Notes: generated by a model from the sequence alone, not told the origin. A stretch of 64,000 bases of DNA from Pedobacter sp. KBW06 (GCF_003852525.1 NZ_QAJL01000001.1:1997268-2061267), one strand, 5' to 3'; counted from the first letter of the stretch, positions 9,481-18,676 are shown. Numbers and translations: made by a program.

Positions 9481-11157
9481 TTACCTTGCATACTTATGCT
9501 TACGGTAATAATGTTGAAAAATTGCGAACGATATTAACAATAATAAAGGCAAAGCCATATTGATCAATTGCCATTGCAGCTTTTCTGTACGCAGACCTGC
9601 CTTATCCAATAACCTGATCTTAACCTCCTTATTGCGCAAAGTAATTAAATTATCATCATTTGAGAGGTAATCTGCAATATTTAACAACAATGCTTTATTT
9701 CCGTAGCTTTTTTGGGTGTATCTGTCGAAACCTAAGGGAAATGCAGAACCATCCTTGCTGCTCAGCTGATTTTTGAAGACATCGCCATCACCAATGACAA
9801 TCATTTTGTTCGGCTTACTTTGGGCAGGAACCGCATAATTTCCGGTAATGCCCGCCGGAACCGCGCGGTTCAGGAATATGGAAGGGAAAGTCCCTTCAAT
9901 TAATACCCCAAGATTTTGCGGCACACTGGCATAATCCCGCGGATCGGGTTGTTCAGCCACCATTTGCAGAGAAAGCAATTTTGGCGCGTTGAAAACCTTA
10001 TTAAACGGAGAAGAATGCAGGATTACCGTCTTCTTCAATCCTTTTACCCCGATCGTGTCTACGGTACTGCTAAATTCCCCTCTCACCGCATCGATGTTTT
10101 TGACAAGGTTATGCGCCGTATCCGGCATCAGCAATGGGTAATACACCCATGGCGCCAGTTCTATTTGTCCCTGCTGTCCCATGCTTAGCGGAATCTCTAC
10201 ACAATTCGCGTCTGCGATCAGGTTGTAATTTACACGGGCACCATACATAAACAACATGTCGTCTATGTTTAGCTTTTTATTGAAGGCCAGCTGCTCGCCC
10301 GATCCCTTCAGGCTATCCAGGTCGGCACTCACCTGGTCTATCGTCCAGACTACCCTGCCCCCTTTCATGACAAAATAATTGATCTTGTATTTTTCGGCCT
10401 CCGTAAATTCCTGCTGTGGTTTTGCAATGATCAGCACCTTCAATTTATCCAGTCCCGCAGCATCAATGGTATTCAGGTTTACCCGTCCTACTTCATAACT
10501 TTCTGAAAGGCTGTTGATGGCATCATTTAAAGACAGGTCCGGCAACTCTCCGTTACCTTCTGTAAAGCCGATTCGGGGATGCTCATTACTCAGCACTTTC
10601 TGAATCGCGCCGGTAAACAGGTATTCCAGGTTCTGAATAGAATTGTTGATGTTTTCCTCGTAACTTCCCGTAGCATTCAGATTTTGCAATAACCGGAGCG
10701 GCAACTGATGATCCCCGGCCTCGAGCATCGCCATCGGAAAAACCATCTTTTGCGCAAAACCTGCGTCATTTTTAATGTTTACGGTGGTAGGTTCGATCCC
10801 CAACTGGTATAAATTATTGATCAAGGTATCCTGTTCTGGTATCGAAAGCCCTGAAATCGGGTCTTTGAAAATCACTTTTATTTCTTTTCCTGAATACGCT
10901 TTATAATCAGCAAGCAGATCTCTGGTGGCATTTCTCAGCCGTTTAAAAGGAGCAGGCAGGTCACCATCTAAAAATACAGTAATCGTAATTGGCTGACTGA
11001 TCTTCCCGAGAATGTTTTTTGATTTCGGTGTCAGGCTGAACCGCTTTTCTTTGGTGAAGTCAATTCTGGTATACAGGTATTGCGCAAGAACATTGATCAG
11101 GATTAGGCCCGTCACAAAAACAAAAATGCTGAGTAGTTTTTTTCTGTTGCCTACCAT
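9481..11157 (-). CDS. gldG: Gliding-motility ABC transporter auxiliary protein GldG
   Basis: A 558-residue protein with a transmembrane segment near the N-terminus (residues about 8-26), a large periplasmic domain with the PITITVFLDGDLPAPFKRLR segment typical of the ABC transporter auxiliary (GldG/Mlp) family, and a C-terminal membrane anchor (about 532-549). GldG works with GldF and GldA as an ABC-type complex; in Flavobacterium it is required for gliding, but many non-gliding Bacteroidota keep it. Its start overlaps the gldF end by 7 bases, indicating coupling. Confidence 0.93.
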   Translation of the reverse strand: MVGNRKKLLSIFVFVTGLILINVLAQYLYTRIDFTKEKRFSLTPKSKNILGKISQPITITVFLDGDLPAPFKRLRNATRDLLADYKAYSGKEIKVIFKDPISGLSIPEQDTLINNLYQLGIEPTTVNIKNDAGFAQKMVFPMAMLEAGDHQLPLRLLQNLNATGSYEENINNSIQNLEYLFTGAIQKVLSNEHPRIGFTEGNGELPDLSLNDAINSLSESYEVGRVNLNTIDAAGLDKLKVLIIAKPQQEFTEAEKYKINYFVMKGGRVVWTIDQVSADLDSLKGSGEQLAFNKKLNIDDMLFMYGARVNYNLIADANCVEIPLSMGQQGQIELAPWVYYPLLMPDTAHNLVKNIDAVRGEFSSTVDTIGVKGLKKTVILHSSPFNKVFNAPKLLSLQMVAEQPDPRDYASVPQNLGVLIEGTFPSIFLNRAVPAGITGNYAVPAQSKPNKMIVIGDGDVFKNQLSSKDGSAFPLGFDRYTQKSYGNKALLLNIADYLSNDDNLITLRNKEVKIRLLDKAGLRTEKLQWQLINMALPLLLLISFAIFQHYYRKHKYAR

Positions 11158-11879
11158 TTCCGACCTCCGATCACAAGTTTAGTCAGTCCCAGAAATACAG
11201 CAATGAAACTGAGAAAATAAATCAGATCACGGGTATCCAATACCCCCCTGCTGATGGATTGGTAATGTTCATTTACACTCAGGCTCAGTAATATATTTTC
11301 AATGGCACGGAAACCGAAAATCTGGCTCATGGCATCAAATCCGCTATAGGCGATGAAACAAAGAAATACGGCAATGGCAAAGGCCACAACCTGGTTTTTT
11401 GTAATCGAAGAAGCAAAAATTCCGACAGAGAGAAAGGAGGCCCCCAATAACAACAAGCCGATATAAGAACCAATGGTTGCCCCGGTATCGATATTTCCCT
11501 TTGGCAAAGCCAGCTGAGATACAGAATAAAAATAGATCAGCGTAGGGATTAATGCAAAAAGCACCAAAACAAAGCAAGCGAGGTATTTGGCCAGTATGAT
11601 CTGCCAGTCGGTGACTGGTCTTGTAGCAAGTAAAATATAGGTCCCTTCCCGCCTTTCCTCTGCAAAAGAACGCATGGTAATGGCAGGAATAAGAAAGAGG
11701 AATAAAAAAGGAGCGAGGTTGAAAAAACTGCTCAGCTCAGCATAGCCATATTCCAGAATGGAAGTATCCGGAAAAAACCACAACAATAAGCCAGAAGCCA
11801 GAAGGAAAACCCCAATGGTGATATAAGCCATTAAGGAGTTCAACAAACTAAATAATTCCCTTTTAAAGACAGCGTACAT
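11151..11879 (-). CDS. gldF: Gliding-motility ABC transporter permease GldF
   Basis: A 242-residue ABC-2 type permease with six predicted membrane segments. FLIPAITMRSFAEERREGTYILLATRPVTD (read in parts around residues 60-88) contains the MRSFAEERREGT motif typical of GldF and NosY-like permeases, including a cytoplasmic coupling helix. With GldG and the ATPase GldA (encoded apart, at 15192-15899) it should form the Gld ABC complex in the inner membrane. It is the first gene of the gldF-gldG-dnaN group; upstream lies an intergenic region with an inverted DnaA-box palindrome. Confidence 0.93.
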   Translation of the reverse strand: MYAVFKRELFSLLNSLMAYITIGVFLLASGLLLWFFPDTSILEYGYAELSSFFNLAPFLFLFLIPAITMRSFAEERREGTYILLATRPVTDWQIILAKYLACFVLVLFALIPTLIYFYSVSQLALPKGNIDTGATIGSYIGLLLLGASFLSVGIFASSITKNQVVAFAIAVFLCFIAYSGFDAMSQIFGFRAIENILLSLSVNEHYQSISRGVLDTRDLIYFLSFIAVFLGLTKLVIGGRKW

Positions 11880-12099
11880 GCATTTTAATTAACGATGCCG
11901 AAGTTAGAAAATATCAAACAAATGAACTCATTATTGGTTGGCTATTTATTATTTTAAATATTAAAACGCCTCAGACACGACGATTCTCTAAAATATAGAA
12001 CTGTCTTTCGCATTTAACCTGATGTCTTCTATACACAAATTGTTACCCACAGCAGTAATATAATCCGTTTTACTACTGTGGATAACAGATCACACCATT
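11880..12099. other. Intergenic region with DnaA-box palindrome
   Basis: A 220-bp AT-rich gap between gldF and the lipoprotein gene. It contains an AT-only-like run (about 11939-11966), a CTATACACA site at 12029-12037, and an inverted repeat at 12041-12087. The arms are 18 bases with two mismatches and carry TTACCCACA (12043-12051) and, on the other strand, the perfect DnaA box TTATCCACA (12077-12085). It could be a DnaA-regulated promoter, a DnaA-titrating site or an origin element; there is no T-run to make it an ordinary terminator. Confidence 0.5.
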
Positions 12100-13662
12100 T
12101 TAGTTAAAAATGTTTTTCGGCTCTATACTTATACTGTATATATTTCCTGATGGTATTTCAAAAGTTTTATATTTCATTGCGCCAGATGGATCAAGGAAAG
12201 TACCAGTAATTATTGGCTGATCGAAAGTTACCACTGCTTCTCCCAAGAAATCAGAGGTAAGCGTTGTCGCTACACTATGGGTAATTTTATTTCTTGTAGT
12301 AGCACTAGCTCCAAATTTAAAACCTAATTTGGCTGTTGCCCCAAATTCAACTCCGAAGTTAGCTGCATATGTTGTCTCATTTTCATAAGTTTTTGTTTCG
12401 GTCTGAGCGTTATCTTTCTCATAAACGATGAATTTCCAAGCAGTTCCATAGCTTTCTAGATCCCATGGAACCAATCGAATGTTGGGATTAAATTCTTTTG
12501 GGGTAATACCAGTTATTTCGTAAAATTTAATATCTATCTTAGGAAATCCCAGCTTAATCTGATCAACCATTTTATATTGAACATCAAATAAATCATTGGG
12601 ACCAGCACTCATAACGTAAACATTCTGTGATCCGATACCATTTCTTGCATTAATTAAAACAGTTATCCAAAATTCAAAATTACCTTCTGTCCACATGGGA
12701 ATACTGACATCCTTATTACCCCTGTATCCAGTCATAAACTTATAATTAGGTCTTGGATCTTCGTCCTGATCAGCGATGATACCTAAAGCGTTAGGCGTTA
12801 GAAACTTAAATGAAGTGATATACTCAGAATAATTACGTTTCAATTGTCCTTTTTGATTACTAGCAGTTAATCCATAGTACACATAATCTCTTTGCCACTC
12901 ATTTCCTGAATTATAAGCTTCAATGTTAACGGGATCTATGTCAGTTGAGTTAACAACCCTTTCCGTCATTACTTTCTTATTAACACCATTAAACGCCTCG
13001 TTTGCGAAAGCGAAGGATAGGTTACCTTTACGAAAAGCAATATTATGACTAGCACTTTCTGTTTGCACCGCTATGCTCGTCCTTGATGAAACATCGCCAT
13101 TTACGACCAGTCTTTCATTCTGTTTAATAACCAGGACAGGTCCGCCCGGGATTTGGTTAGGTTTAAGAACCACTTTATCACCCGAACCACTATAAAGGGA
13201 TATATTATTTTCTCCAATATTAGCTGCCGCCACCAATGGAATTTCTGTTACTGGGTTCCATTTTTCTGGTGAAAACTCTGGTAAAGTCGGAACAAATATC
13301 GTCAATAAAGGCAATTCAGCTTCAATTGAATCTAACTGCTTAGCAGAACCTCCATAATGAATAAGTTTTTCTCTAACTGTGGCTATCCCATCTACTTTTT
13401 CATCTCTAATCATTTGATATAAGACATCATAGTCTTTATCAAATTGCTTTACACTTTCTTGTTTTAAAAAGGATCGTAGCCCCTGATCTTGGCTTACTGC
13501 TTTGGCCAAGATAACAGCAAATTTAGTCTGTGCATTATTACTCTTCAAATCCACACTAGATAAAATGTCTTTTCCATTCTCTTTACTCACATCTTTTTTA
13601 CAAGATTGTGAAACAACAGAAAGAAAAACACAAGAACAAAGGATGATTAATTTCTTTTTCAT
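12100..13662 (-). CDS. Lipoprotein of unknown function, AT-rich
   Basis: A 520-residue lipoprotein; the signal peptide ends in SVVSQSCKKD, giving lipidated Cys at about residue 21. I do not recognise the family. The middle is beta-rich. The last ~130 residues contain long alternating polar/hydrophobic stretches rich in Thr, Ser and Gly (ETKTYENETTYAANFGVEFG and ASATTRNKITHSVATTLTSD) that are reminiscent of the membrane-inserting hairpin of aerolysin-type pore formers; this is only a pattern resemblance. The gene is clearly richer in A/T codons than its neighbours and is bounded by AT-rich gaps, which would fit horizontal acquisition. No operon partner is evident. Confidence 0.75.
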   Translation of the reverse strand: MKKKLIILCSCVFLSVVSQSCKKDVSKENGKDILSSVDLKSNNAQTKFAVILAKAVSQDQGLRSFLKQESVKQFDKDYDVLYQMIRDEKVDGIATVREKLIHYGGSAKQLDSIEAELPLLTIFVPTLPEFSPEKWNPVTEIPLVAAANIGENNISLYSGSGDKVVLKPNQIPGGPVLVIKQNERLVVNGDVSSRTSIAVQTESASHNIAFRKGNLSFAFANEAFNGVNKKVMTERVVNSTDIDPVNIEAYNSGNEWQRDYVYYGLTASNQKGQLKRNYSEYITSFKFLTPNALGIIADQDEDPRPNYKFMTGYRGNKDVSIPMWTEGNFEFWITVLINARNGIGSQNVYVMSAGPNDLFDVQYKMVDQIKLGFPKIDIKFYEITGITPKEFNPNIRLVPWDLESYGTAWKFIVYEKDNAQTETKTYENETTYAANFGVEFGATAKLGFKFGASATTRNKITHSVATTLTSDFLGEAVVTFDQPIITGTFLDPSGAMKYKTFEIPSGNIYSISIEPKNIFN

Positions 13663-13812
13663 GTTTTATTTTTTCTTAAATTGATTTACAAACTCAAATA
13701 TACAGCTGAAAATCTAAAAAAGAAATTAAAACAACTTAAATAGAAATTTAAAAATAAAAAAATCTAATTAATAGAAAAAAACACAATAAAACACGCGACA
13801 ACATTCAACCCA

Positions 13813-14343
13813 CTAAAAATTATAGCCCGCCCTAATGCCAATAAAAGAACGGGTACTGCTGCTTCTCGTCCAGCTTTCGTAACGGATACCCAGATCTACA
13901 ACTCCATTATCCGAAACAGGGAATGCTACCCCAACAGCAGGCACGTAAATAAACGAAGTCCCTGAGCCGTTGCCACTGGCAGTAGAAATGGAGACACCCA
14001 GTTCAGCACCACCATAAATGTTTTCCGCAAGGAAATACCTTGCTCCTGCCTTTACCGGAATAAAGCCTTCACTGTATTTGAGATTAAGTATGGTCTTCTT
14101 TCCTTTTAATTCGAGATACCCCACATTTCCGGTAATACTCAGATTTTTGGAAACAGGATGCTGATATAACAGAGAGCCCCCTACTCCATAATTTGTCTGA
14201 TCTTTAAAACTGCCCATAGGAAAGGCAAAGTCGGCACCAATCCCGAATTTCGGGCCTTCCATAGCAGGATCTCCGGTTTGGGCTTTTGTAGCGGTGATTG
14301 TGGCAAATGTGAAGAAAGCGGAGAGCAACAATAATCTTTTCAT
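13813..14343 (-). CDS. Outer-membrane beta-barrel protein, paralogue 1
   Basis: A 176-residue protein with a signal peptide ending near ATKAQT and a pattern of short amphipathic strands ending in an aromatic residue (GIRAGYNF), as expected of an eight-stranded outer-membrane barrel. It is a close paralogue of the protein encoded at 14572-15099: GPKFGIGADFAFPMGSF here equals GPKLGIGAEFAFPMGDF there, and GGSLLYQHPV is identical. No specific function can be assigned; porin-like, adhesive or structural roles are possible. Confidence 0.8.
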   Translation of the reverse strand: MKRLLLLSAFFTFATITATKAQTGDPAMEGPKFGIGADFAFPMGSFKDQTNYGVGGSLLYQHPVSKNLSITGNVGYLELKGKKTILNLKYSEGFIPVKAGARYFLAENIYGGAELGVSISTASGNGSGTSFIYVPAVGVAFPVSDNGVVDLGIRYESWTRSSSTRSFIGIRAGYNF

Positions 14344-14500
14344 GAGATCTAATTAATAAAATACAGTCTGAAGCTAAATTTAGACACATAGATACAAAAA
14401 AAATAAATGACCGGTATCCTGAAGATTGACGTTTAACTCTTTTGAAGAGCTCAGGAATCCATTTATCAACTCTAACCTGATCCAAAATAGAATAAAACAA

Positions 14501-14530
14501 CAAAGCCTTCCTGTACACAGGAAGGCTTTG
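14501..14530 (-). terminator. Terminator downstream of beta-barrel paralogue 2
   Basis: A 13-bp perfect stem (14501-14513 with 14518-14530, loop TACA) is followed on the minus strand by TTGTTTTATT. It lies 41 bases after the stop of the gene at 14572-15099 and separates the two paralogues. Confidence 0.8.
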
Positions 14531-14571
14531 TAAGATTCTTTAAAAGAATCTATAAGCTTAAGAGGTAAGTT

Positions 14572-15099
14572 TTACAAACCGAAGTTAAAAGCAGCTCTTA
14601 CACCAATGAAAGACGGAGTAACTAAAGCATCTCCTTTAGACCATCCCTCGTAACGTACACCTAGATCAATTGCAGCTTTATCTGCTACAGGAAATTCAAC
14701 ACCAAGACCTGGTGAATAAGCGAATCTTGTTCCCACACCGCTTTTGGTTCCAAATGAAGCACCAACCTCTGCGTTAGCATAGAAGTTTTCTGTAATAAAA
14801 TATCTTGCACCAACTTTAACCGGAACAAAGCCCGTTGTGTTTCCACCAATAATATCCTTATCCTTGATGCTCAAATAACCTGCACTTGCAGTTAAGTTCA
14901 AATTTGGAGCAACTGGATGTTGGTACAATAACGAACCTCCTACACCAAATTTAGCAAGATCTCCAAAGTCTCCCATTGGAAACGCGAATTCAGCACCTAT
15001 ACCTAACTTAGGGCCGTTCATAGCAGCATCTTTCTGTGCACTAGCATTAGTGAATGCAAAAATACCTGCGATTGCTGTTAGTAAAAATAACTTTTTCAT
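14572..15099 (-). CDS. Outer-membrane beta-barrel protein, paralogue 2
   Basis: A 175-residue protein with a signal peptide (residues 1-21, ending ASA) and barrel-like repeats of amphipathic strands, C-terminus AAFNFGL. It is a tandem duplicate of the gene at 13813-14343. A box TAAATTTA, one base off TAnnTTTG, lies about 17 bases upstream of the start on the minus strand; the same form appears upstream of paralogue 1, so the promoter regions appear to share ancestry. A strong terminator follows, so the two copies are separate transcription units. Confidence 0.8.
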   Translation of the reverse strand: MKKLFLLTAIAGIFAFTNASAQKDAAMNGPKLGIGAEFAFPMGDFGDLAKFGVGGSLLYQHPVAPNLNLTASAGYLSIKDKDIIGGNTTGFVPVKVGARYFITENFYANAEVGASFGTKSGVGTRFAYSPGLGVEFPVADKAAIDLGVRYEGWSKGDALVTPSFIGVRAAFNFGL

Positions 15100-15191
15100 G
15101 TGTTTAAGTTTAAATTTATATTACTGATTTAAAATCAACCCTTAGATACAAAAACTTGGCCAAATGTTACAAACACATGAAAAAAATTTAA

Positions 15192-15899
15192 TTAAGAGGT
15201 CAGTTTTCGGAAAATATCCTCTAAAGAAGCCATTTTGTGTTCATTTTTAAGTTCAGTAATTGTAGCATTCGCTACAATTTTGCCTTTATTAATGATGATG
15301 ACTTCATCACAGAGTGCTTCTACCTCCTGCATGATATGGGTAGAAAGGATCACTGTCTTGTCTTTACCAAGGTTTCTGATCAGCTCCCTGATGTCTGTCA
15401 GCTGGTTTGGGTCGAGCCCTGAAGTTGGTTCATCCAGGATCAATACTTTCGGGTGATGAATGATGGCCTGAGCCAGGCCTACCCTTTGCCGGTATCCTTT
15501 AGACAGCATAGAAATCTTCTTATGCTGTTCCGGAACCAGGCCCACCTTTTCTATCGTTTCTTTTACACGTAATGCCGCATCTTTCAATTGATAAGTATTT
15601 GCTACAAACAGCAAAAACTCCTGGACGTACATATCTGTATACAATGGTGTATTTTCAGGCAGATAGCCCATAATGCGCCTCACTTCCAGGCTGTCCGCCT
15701 GGGTATCAAAGCCACAAAGCTTAGCGGTACCCGATGTAGGTTTTAAATAGCCGGTCAGCATTTTCATCGTGGTTGACTTCCCGGCACCATTAGGGCCTAA
15801 AAAACCCAGAATTTTTCCTGGTTTAGCTTCAAAGCTAATCTCGTCTACTGCTTTCTGCTGGCCATAATGTTTCGCCAGTGCGCTTACCTGAATACTCAA
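15192..15899 (-). CDS. gldA: Gliding-motility ABC transporter ATP-binding protein GldA
   Basis: A 235-residue ABC ATPase. The Walker A motif is GPNGAGKST (residues about 34-42), the signature is MLSKGYRQRVGLAQA and Walker B is VLILDEPTSGLDP; the H-loop is LSTHIM. Sequence and context point to GldA, the ATPase partner of GldF and GldG, which are encoded 3.3 kb further along on the same strand. Its start is one base after the stop of the glycerophosphodiesterase gene, so both are in one operon. Confidence 0.9.
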   Translation of the reverse strand: MSIQVSALAKHYGQQKAVDEISFEAKPGKILGFLGPNGAGKSTTMKMLTGYLKPTSGTAKLCGFDTQADSLEVRRIMGYLPENTPLYTDMYVQEFLLFVANTYQLKDAALRVKETIEKVGLVPEQHKKISMLSKGYRQRVGLAQAIIHHPKVLILDEPTSGLDPNQLTDIRELIRNLGKDKTVILSTHIMQEVEALCDEVIIINKGKIVANATITELKNEHKMASLEDIFRKLTS

Positions 15900-15900
15900 T

Positions 15901-16821
15901 TTACTTTATTTTTTTAATGTGTACAGACGTTATCTTCTTATCTTTCCGATATTGATCCAGTTCTTTTCCTGCCATCACCAGGTTATCTGTAGAGATCATA
16001 TCTGCACCACTATCGGCGTACATATAATAATACTTAATATTTTTCCTGATCATTGCACGTTTATCTAAGTTACCCATTGTCCCCATGATACAGGAAATTC
16101 CTTTTTGATGTAAGGCCCAAAAAGCTTTCTGATCAAATCCACCCGTTCCCACAAAGGCAACCATTCTATTATAAGGAAGGCCCTTGGATTTTAAGCGTTC
16201 CAAATCATTACTGTATTTAGCCGAAACAGAAATCATCAGGTCCGGGGCCAGCTGATGTACTTCTACCGCCTGATTGTCATTATAAGTAATGATGATCGAA
16301 TTCGATTCAGATTTAGTCTTGCGCACTTCCTCAATGATTTTAGCAAAAGGAACGCCCCTTTTCACATCAATGGTAAACAATACTTTCCCCTTGCCCCAGC
16401 TGAGCACCTCTTTTAAAGTAGGAATTTTATAGGCCGTTAAGGTTCCAAAATTGTCTTTCAATTGCAGTTTCTGCAGTTCGGCATAGGTATGCGCTCTGAT
16501 CAATCCGGTCCCGTTACTGGTCCTGTCCAGCTGATCATCATGCATTACCACCAACACCGAATCTTTGCTCAATGCCACATCAAACTCAATCACTACAGGC
16601 TGATAAGTTGTTGCATTTTCGAAAGTAGCGATACAATTTTCAGGAAAACCCTTCATAGGGCCTCCTCTATGTGCACTGATCAGCGGGTATCCGGGTGTCT
16701 TTCTGTTTAAAAAATCTCTTAGTTCCTGAGCATTCCCAAAGGAAATGTAATTTTTTGTCTGGGAGGTACAGGATACGGCAAGCAAAAGAAAGCCCGCCAG
16801 AAGCAGATTAAATTGTTTCAT
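15901..16821 (-). CDS. Glycerophosphodiester phosphodiesterase family lipoprotein
   Basis: The reading frame extends upstream to 16902, but the start at 16821 (MKQFNLLLAG) directly yields a lipoprotein signal with lipobox LAVSCTSQ, giving 306 residues. The GDPD TIM-barrel motifs are clear: SAHRGGPMKGFPENCIATFE near residue 49 and EFDVALSKDSVLVVMHDDQL, which contain the HR, EN and ExD catalytic and metal-binding residues. It would cleave glycerophosphodiesters to glycerol-3-phosphate and an alcohol at the cell envelope. It is the first gene of a two-gene operon with gldA (one base between them). Confidence 0.88.
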   Translation of the reverse strand: MKQFNLLLAGFLLLAVSCTSQTKNYISFGNAQELRDFLNRKTPGYPLISAHRGGPMKGFPENCIATFENATTYQPVVIEFDVALSKDSVLVVMHDDQLDRTSNGTGLIRAHTYAELQKLQLKDNFGTLTAYKIPTLKEVLSWGKGKVLFTIDVKRGVPFAKIIEEVRKTKSESNSIIITYNDNQAVEVHQLAPDLMISVSAKYSNDLERLKSKGLPYNRMVAFVGTGGFDQKAFWALHQKGISCIMGTMGNLDKRAMIRKNIKYYYMYADSGADMISTDNLVMAGKELDQYRKDKKITSVHIKKIK

Positions 16822-17194
16822 GTTCAAAAGTAGGAAAATTAGGCATAAAAGCACCAGAAGAAAAAGCCCTGAAGCGGATTTACCCGGGCTGGCGACAGGC
16901 AAAAGACCGCTTACACAACGGCTCCTTATATACTCGATTTATATCCCTTGCTTACCCGCCTCTAACACGCTTTCAAGCGGGCTTGCACCGGGTATAGACC
17001 GAGGTCAGACCCAGCTCAGATAAAAGCTGTTCCGGGACAGTTCCGAACCGCTTATTCCGGATATAGGTTTACAAAAAAAACGTCCTGATTTTGTGCTATT
17101 CCTGTCTGGCCTTTACACCCCCCGGATTGTATTTTCGGAATCATCCAACTTAGTTGAGCCAATTTATTTGTTAATCTTCTATATTTGCATCACT
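16822..17194. other. 373-bp gap with GC-rich block between divergent genes
   Basis: The part at about 16855-17060 is much richer in G+C than other gaps of this window and shows short inverted repeats, for example CCCGC at 16955-16959 with GCGGG at 16977-16981. The octamer ACCGCTTA occurs twice (about 16910 and 17047). A 67-codon open frame (16820-17023) there has no family resemblance I know and no clear start signal. It does not look like a tRNA or a known riboswitch. A dispersed intergenic repeat or a leader RNA is possible. Confidence 0.3.
17180..17187 (+). promoter_or_regulatory. TAnnTTTG -7 box of glyS
   Basis: TATATTTG ends 7 bases before the ATG at 17195. A TTG at 17154-17156 is 23 bases upstream, longer than the usual spacing. 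The location supports the start at 17195 over the in-frame ATG at 17093 and predicts a near-leaderless transcript. Confidence 0.55.
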
Positions 17195-18676
17195 ATGGCA
17201 AAGAATACTAACGACGAACAATTTAAAAATGTAATATCACACGCCAAGGAATACGGTTTTGTATTTCAAAGCAGCGAGATTTATGATGGACTAAGTGCTG
17301 TATATGACTACGGACAACTAGGTGCTGAATTAAAGAACAACATCAAAACTTATTGGTGGAAATCCATGGTTCAGATGCATGAGAACATTGTAGGAATAGA
17401 TTCTGCAATCTTTATGCACCCGAAAGTATGGAAAGCCAGCGGACACGTAGATGGATTTAACGATCCTATGATCGACAACAAAGATTCTAAAAAACGTTAC
17501 CGCGCCGATCAGTTGTTAGAAGATAAAATTGCCCGCTACGAAAAAGACGGAAAAACAGAAAAGGCTGCAAAATTGCAGGCTGATATGGATGAGGCTTTAC
17601 AGGCAGAAGACCTTCCACGTTTAAAATTATTAATCGAGGAGCATGAGATCGCCTGCCCGGTAAGCGGAACCAAAAACTGGACTGAAGTACGCCAGTTCAA
17701 CCTGATGTTCAGCACTCAGTTTGGTGCAATGGCAGAAGGATCTGACGAAGTATATCTACGTCCGGAAACGGCACAAGGTATTTTTGTAAACTTCTTAAAC
17801 GTACAGAAATCAGGAAGAATGAAAATTCCTTTCGGAATTGCACAAATTGGAAAGGCTTTCAGAAATGAAGTGATTGCCCGTCAGTTCATCATGAGAATGC
17901 GCGAATTTGAACAAATGGAAATGCAATTCTTTGTTCGTCCGGGTGAAGATGCCAAATGGTTTGCTTACTGGAAAGAAGCGCGTTTAAAATGGCACCAGGC
18001 ATTGGGTACTCCTGCAGAGAAATACCGTTACCATGACCATGTGAAACTGGCGCATTACGCCAATGCTGCGACAGATATCGAGTTTGAATTCCCTTTTGGA
18101 TTTAAAGAAGTAGAAGGGATCCACAGCCGTACAGATTTCGACCTTACACAACACCAGAAGTTCTCTAACAAGAAAATGCAATATTTTGATGCAGAACTGA
18201 ATGAAGAAGGAAAACCTTATGGAAACTATATTCCTTATGTGATCGAAACTTCTATCGGTTTAGACCGTATGTTCCTTTTAACAATGATCAATGCTTTTGA
18301 AGAGCAGGACCTGAGCGATGGAGAAAAACAAGACAGCAGAACATTACTACGTTTACACCCTTGTTTAGCACCAGTAAAAGTTGCCATCTTCCCATTAACT
18401 AAAAAAGACGGTTTACCGGAAAAAGCAAGAGAAATCATGAACAGTTTAAAACTTGATTTCAATTGTATATACGAAGAAAAAGATGCCATCGGAAAGCGTT
18501 ACCGCAGACAGGATGCCATTGGTACTCCTTTCTGTCTGACGATAGATCACCAGACCCTGGAAGACGATACCGTAACCATCCGTCATCGCGATACCATGGA
18601 ACAACAGCGCATCGACATTAAAGACCTGGAGTCTTTAATCTCAAGCAAAGTGAGCTGGAGAAACTTATTGCAATAA
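17195..18676 (+). CDS. glyS: Glycine--tRNA ligase (alpha2 type)
   Basis: A class II aminoacyl-tRNA synthetase of 493 residues, of the dimeric eukaryote/Bacteroidota type. The N-terminal YGFVFQSSEIYDGLSAVYDY and YLRPETAQGIFVNF, followed by FRNEVIARQFIMRMREFEQM (motif 2) and the motif 3 segment ETSIGLDRMFL, match this family; an anticodon-binding domain follows (about residue 390 onward). It charges tRNA-Gly in the cytoplasm. An open frame extends upstream to 17093, but the 34 extra residues are hydrophobic and unlike the family, and the -7 box lies within them, so 17195 is chosen. Confidence 0.95.
   Translation: MAKNTNDEQFKNVISHAKEYGFVFQSSEIYDGLSAVYDYGQLGAELKNNIKTYWWKSMVQMHENIVGIDSAIFMHPKVWKASGHVDGFNDPMIDNKDSKKRYRADQLLEDKIARYEKDGKTEKAAKLQADMDEALQAEDLPRLKLLIEEHEIACPVSGTKNWTEVRQFNLMFSTQFGAMAEGSDEVYLRPETAQGIFVNFLNVQKSGRMKIPFGIAQIGKAFRNEVIARQFIMRMREFEQMEMQFFVRPGEDAKWFAYWKEARLKWHQALGTPAEKYRYHDHVKLAHYANAATDIEFEFPFGFKEVEGIHSRTDFDLTQHQKFSNKKMQYFDAELNEEGKPYGNYIPYVIETSIGLDRMFLLTMINAFEEQDLSDGEKQDSRTLLRLHPCLAPVKVAIFPLTKKDGLPEKAREIMNSLKLDFNCIYEEKDAIGKRYRRQDAIGTPFCLTIDHQTLEDDTVTIRHRDTMEQQRIDIKDLESLISSKVSWRNLLQ

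Noticed and set aside
10780..10810. GGTTCGATCCCC resembling a tRNA T-loop
   Set aside because: It lies inside the gldG coding region with no cloverleaf arms around it.
16820..17023. 67-codon plus-strand open frame in the GC-rich gap
   Set aside because: Basic, non-family sequence produced by the GC-rich block; it overlaps the gdpD-like start on the other strand.
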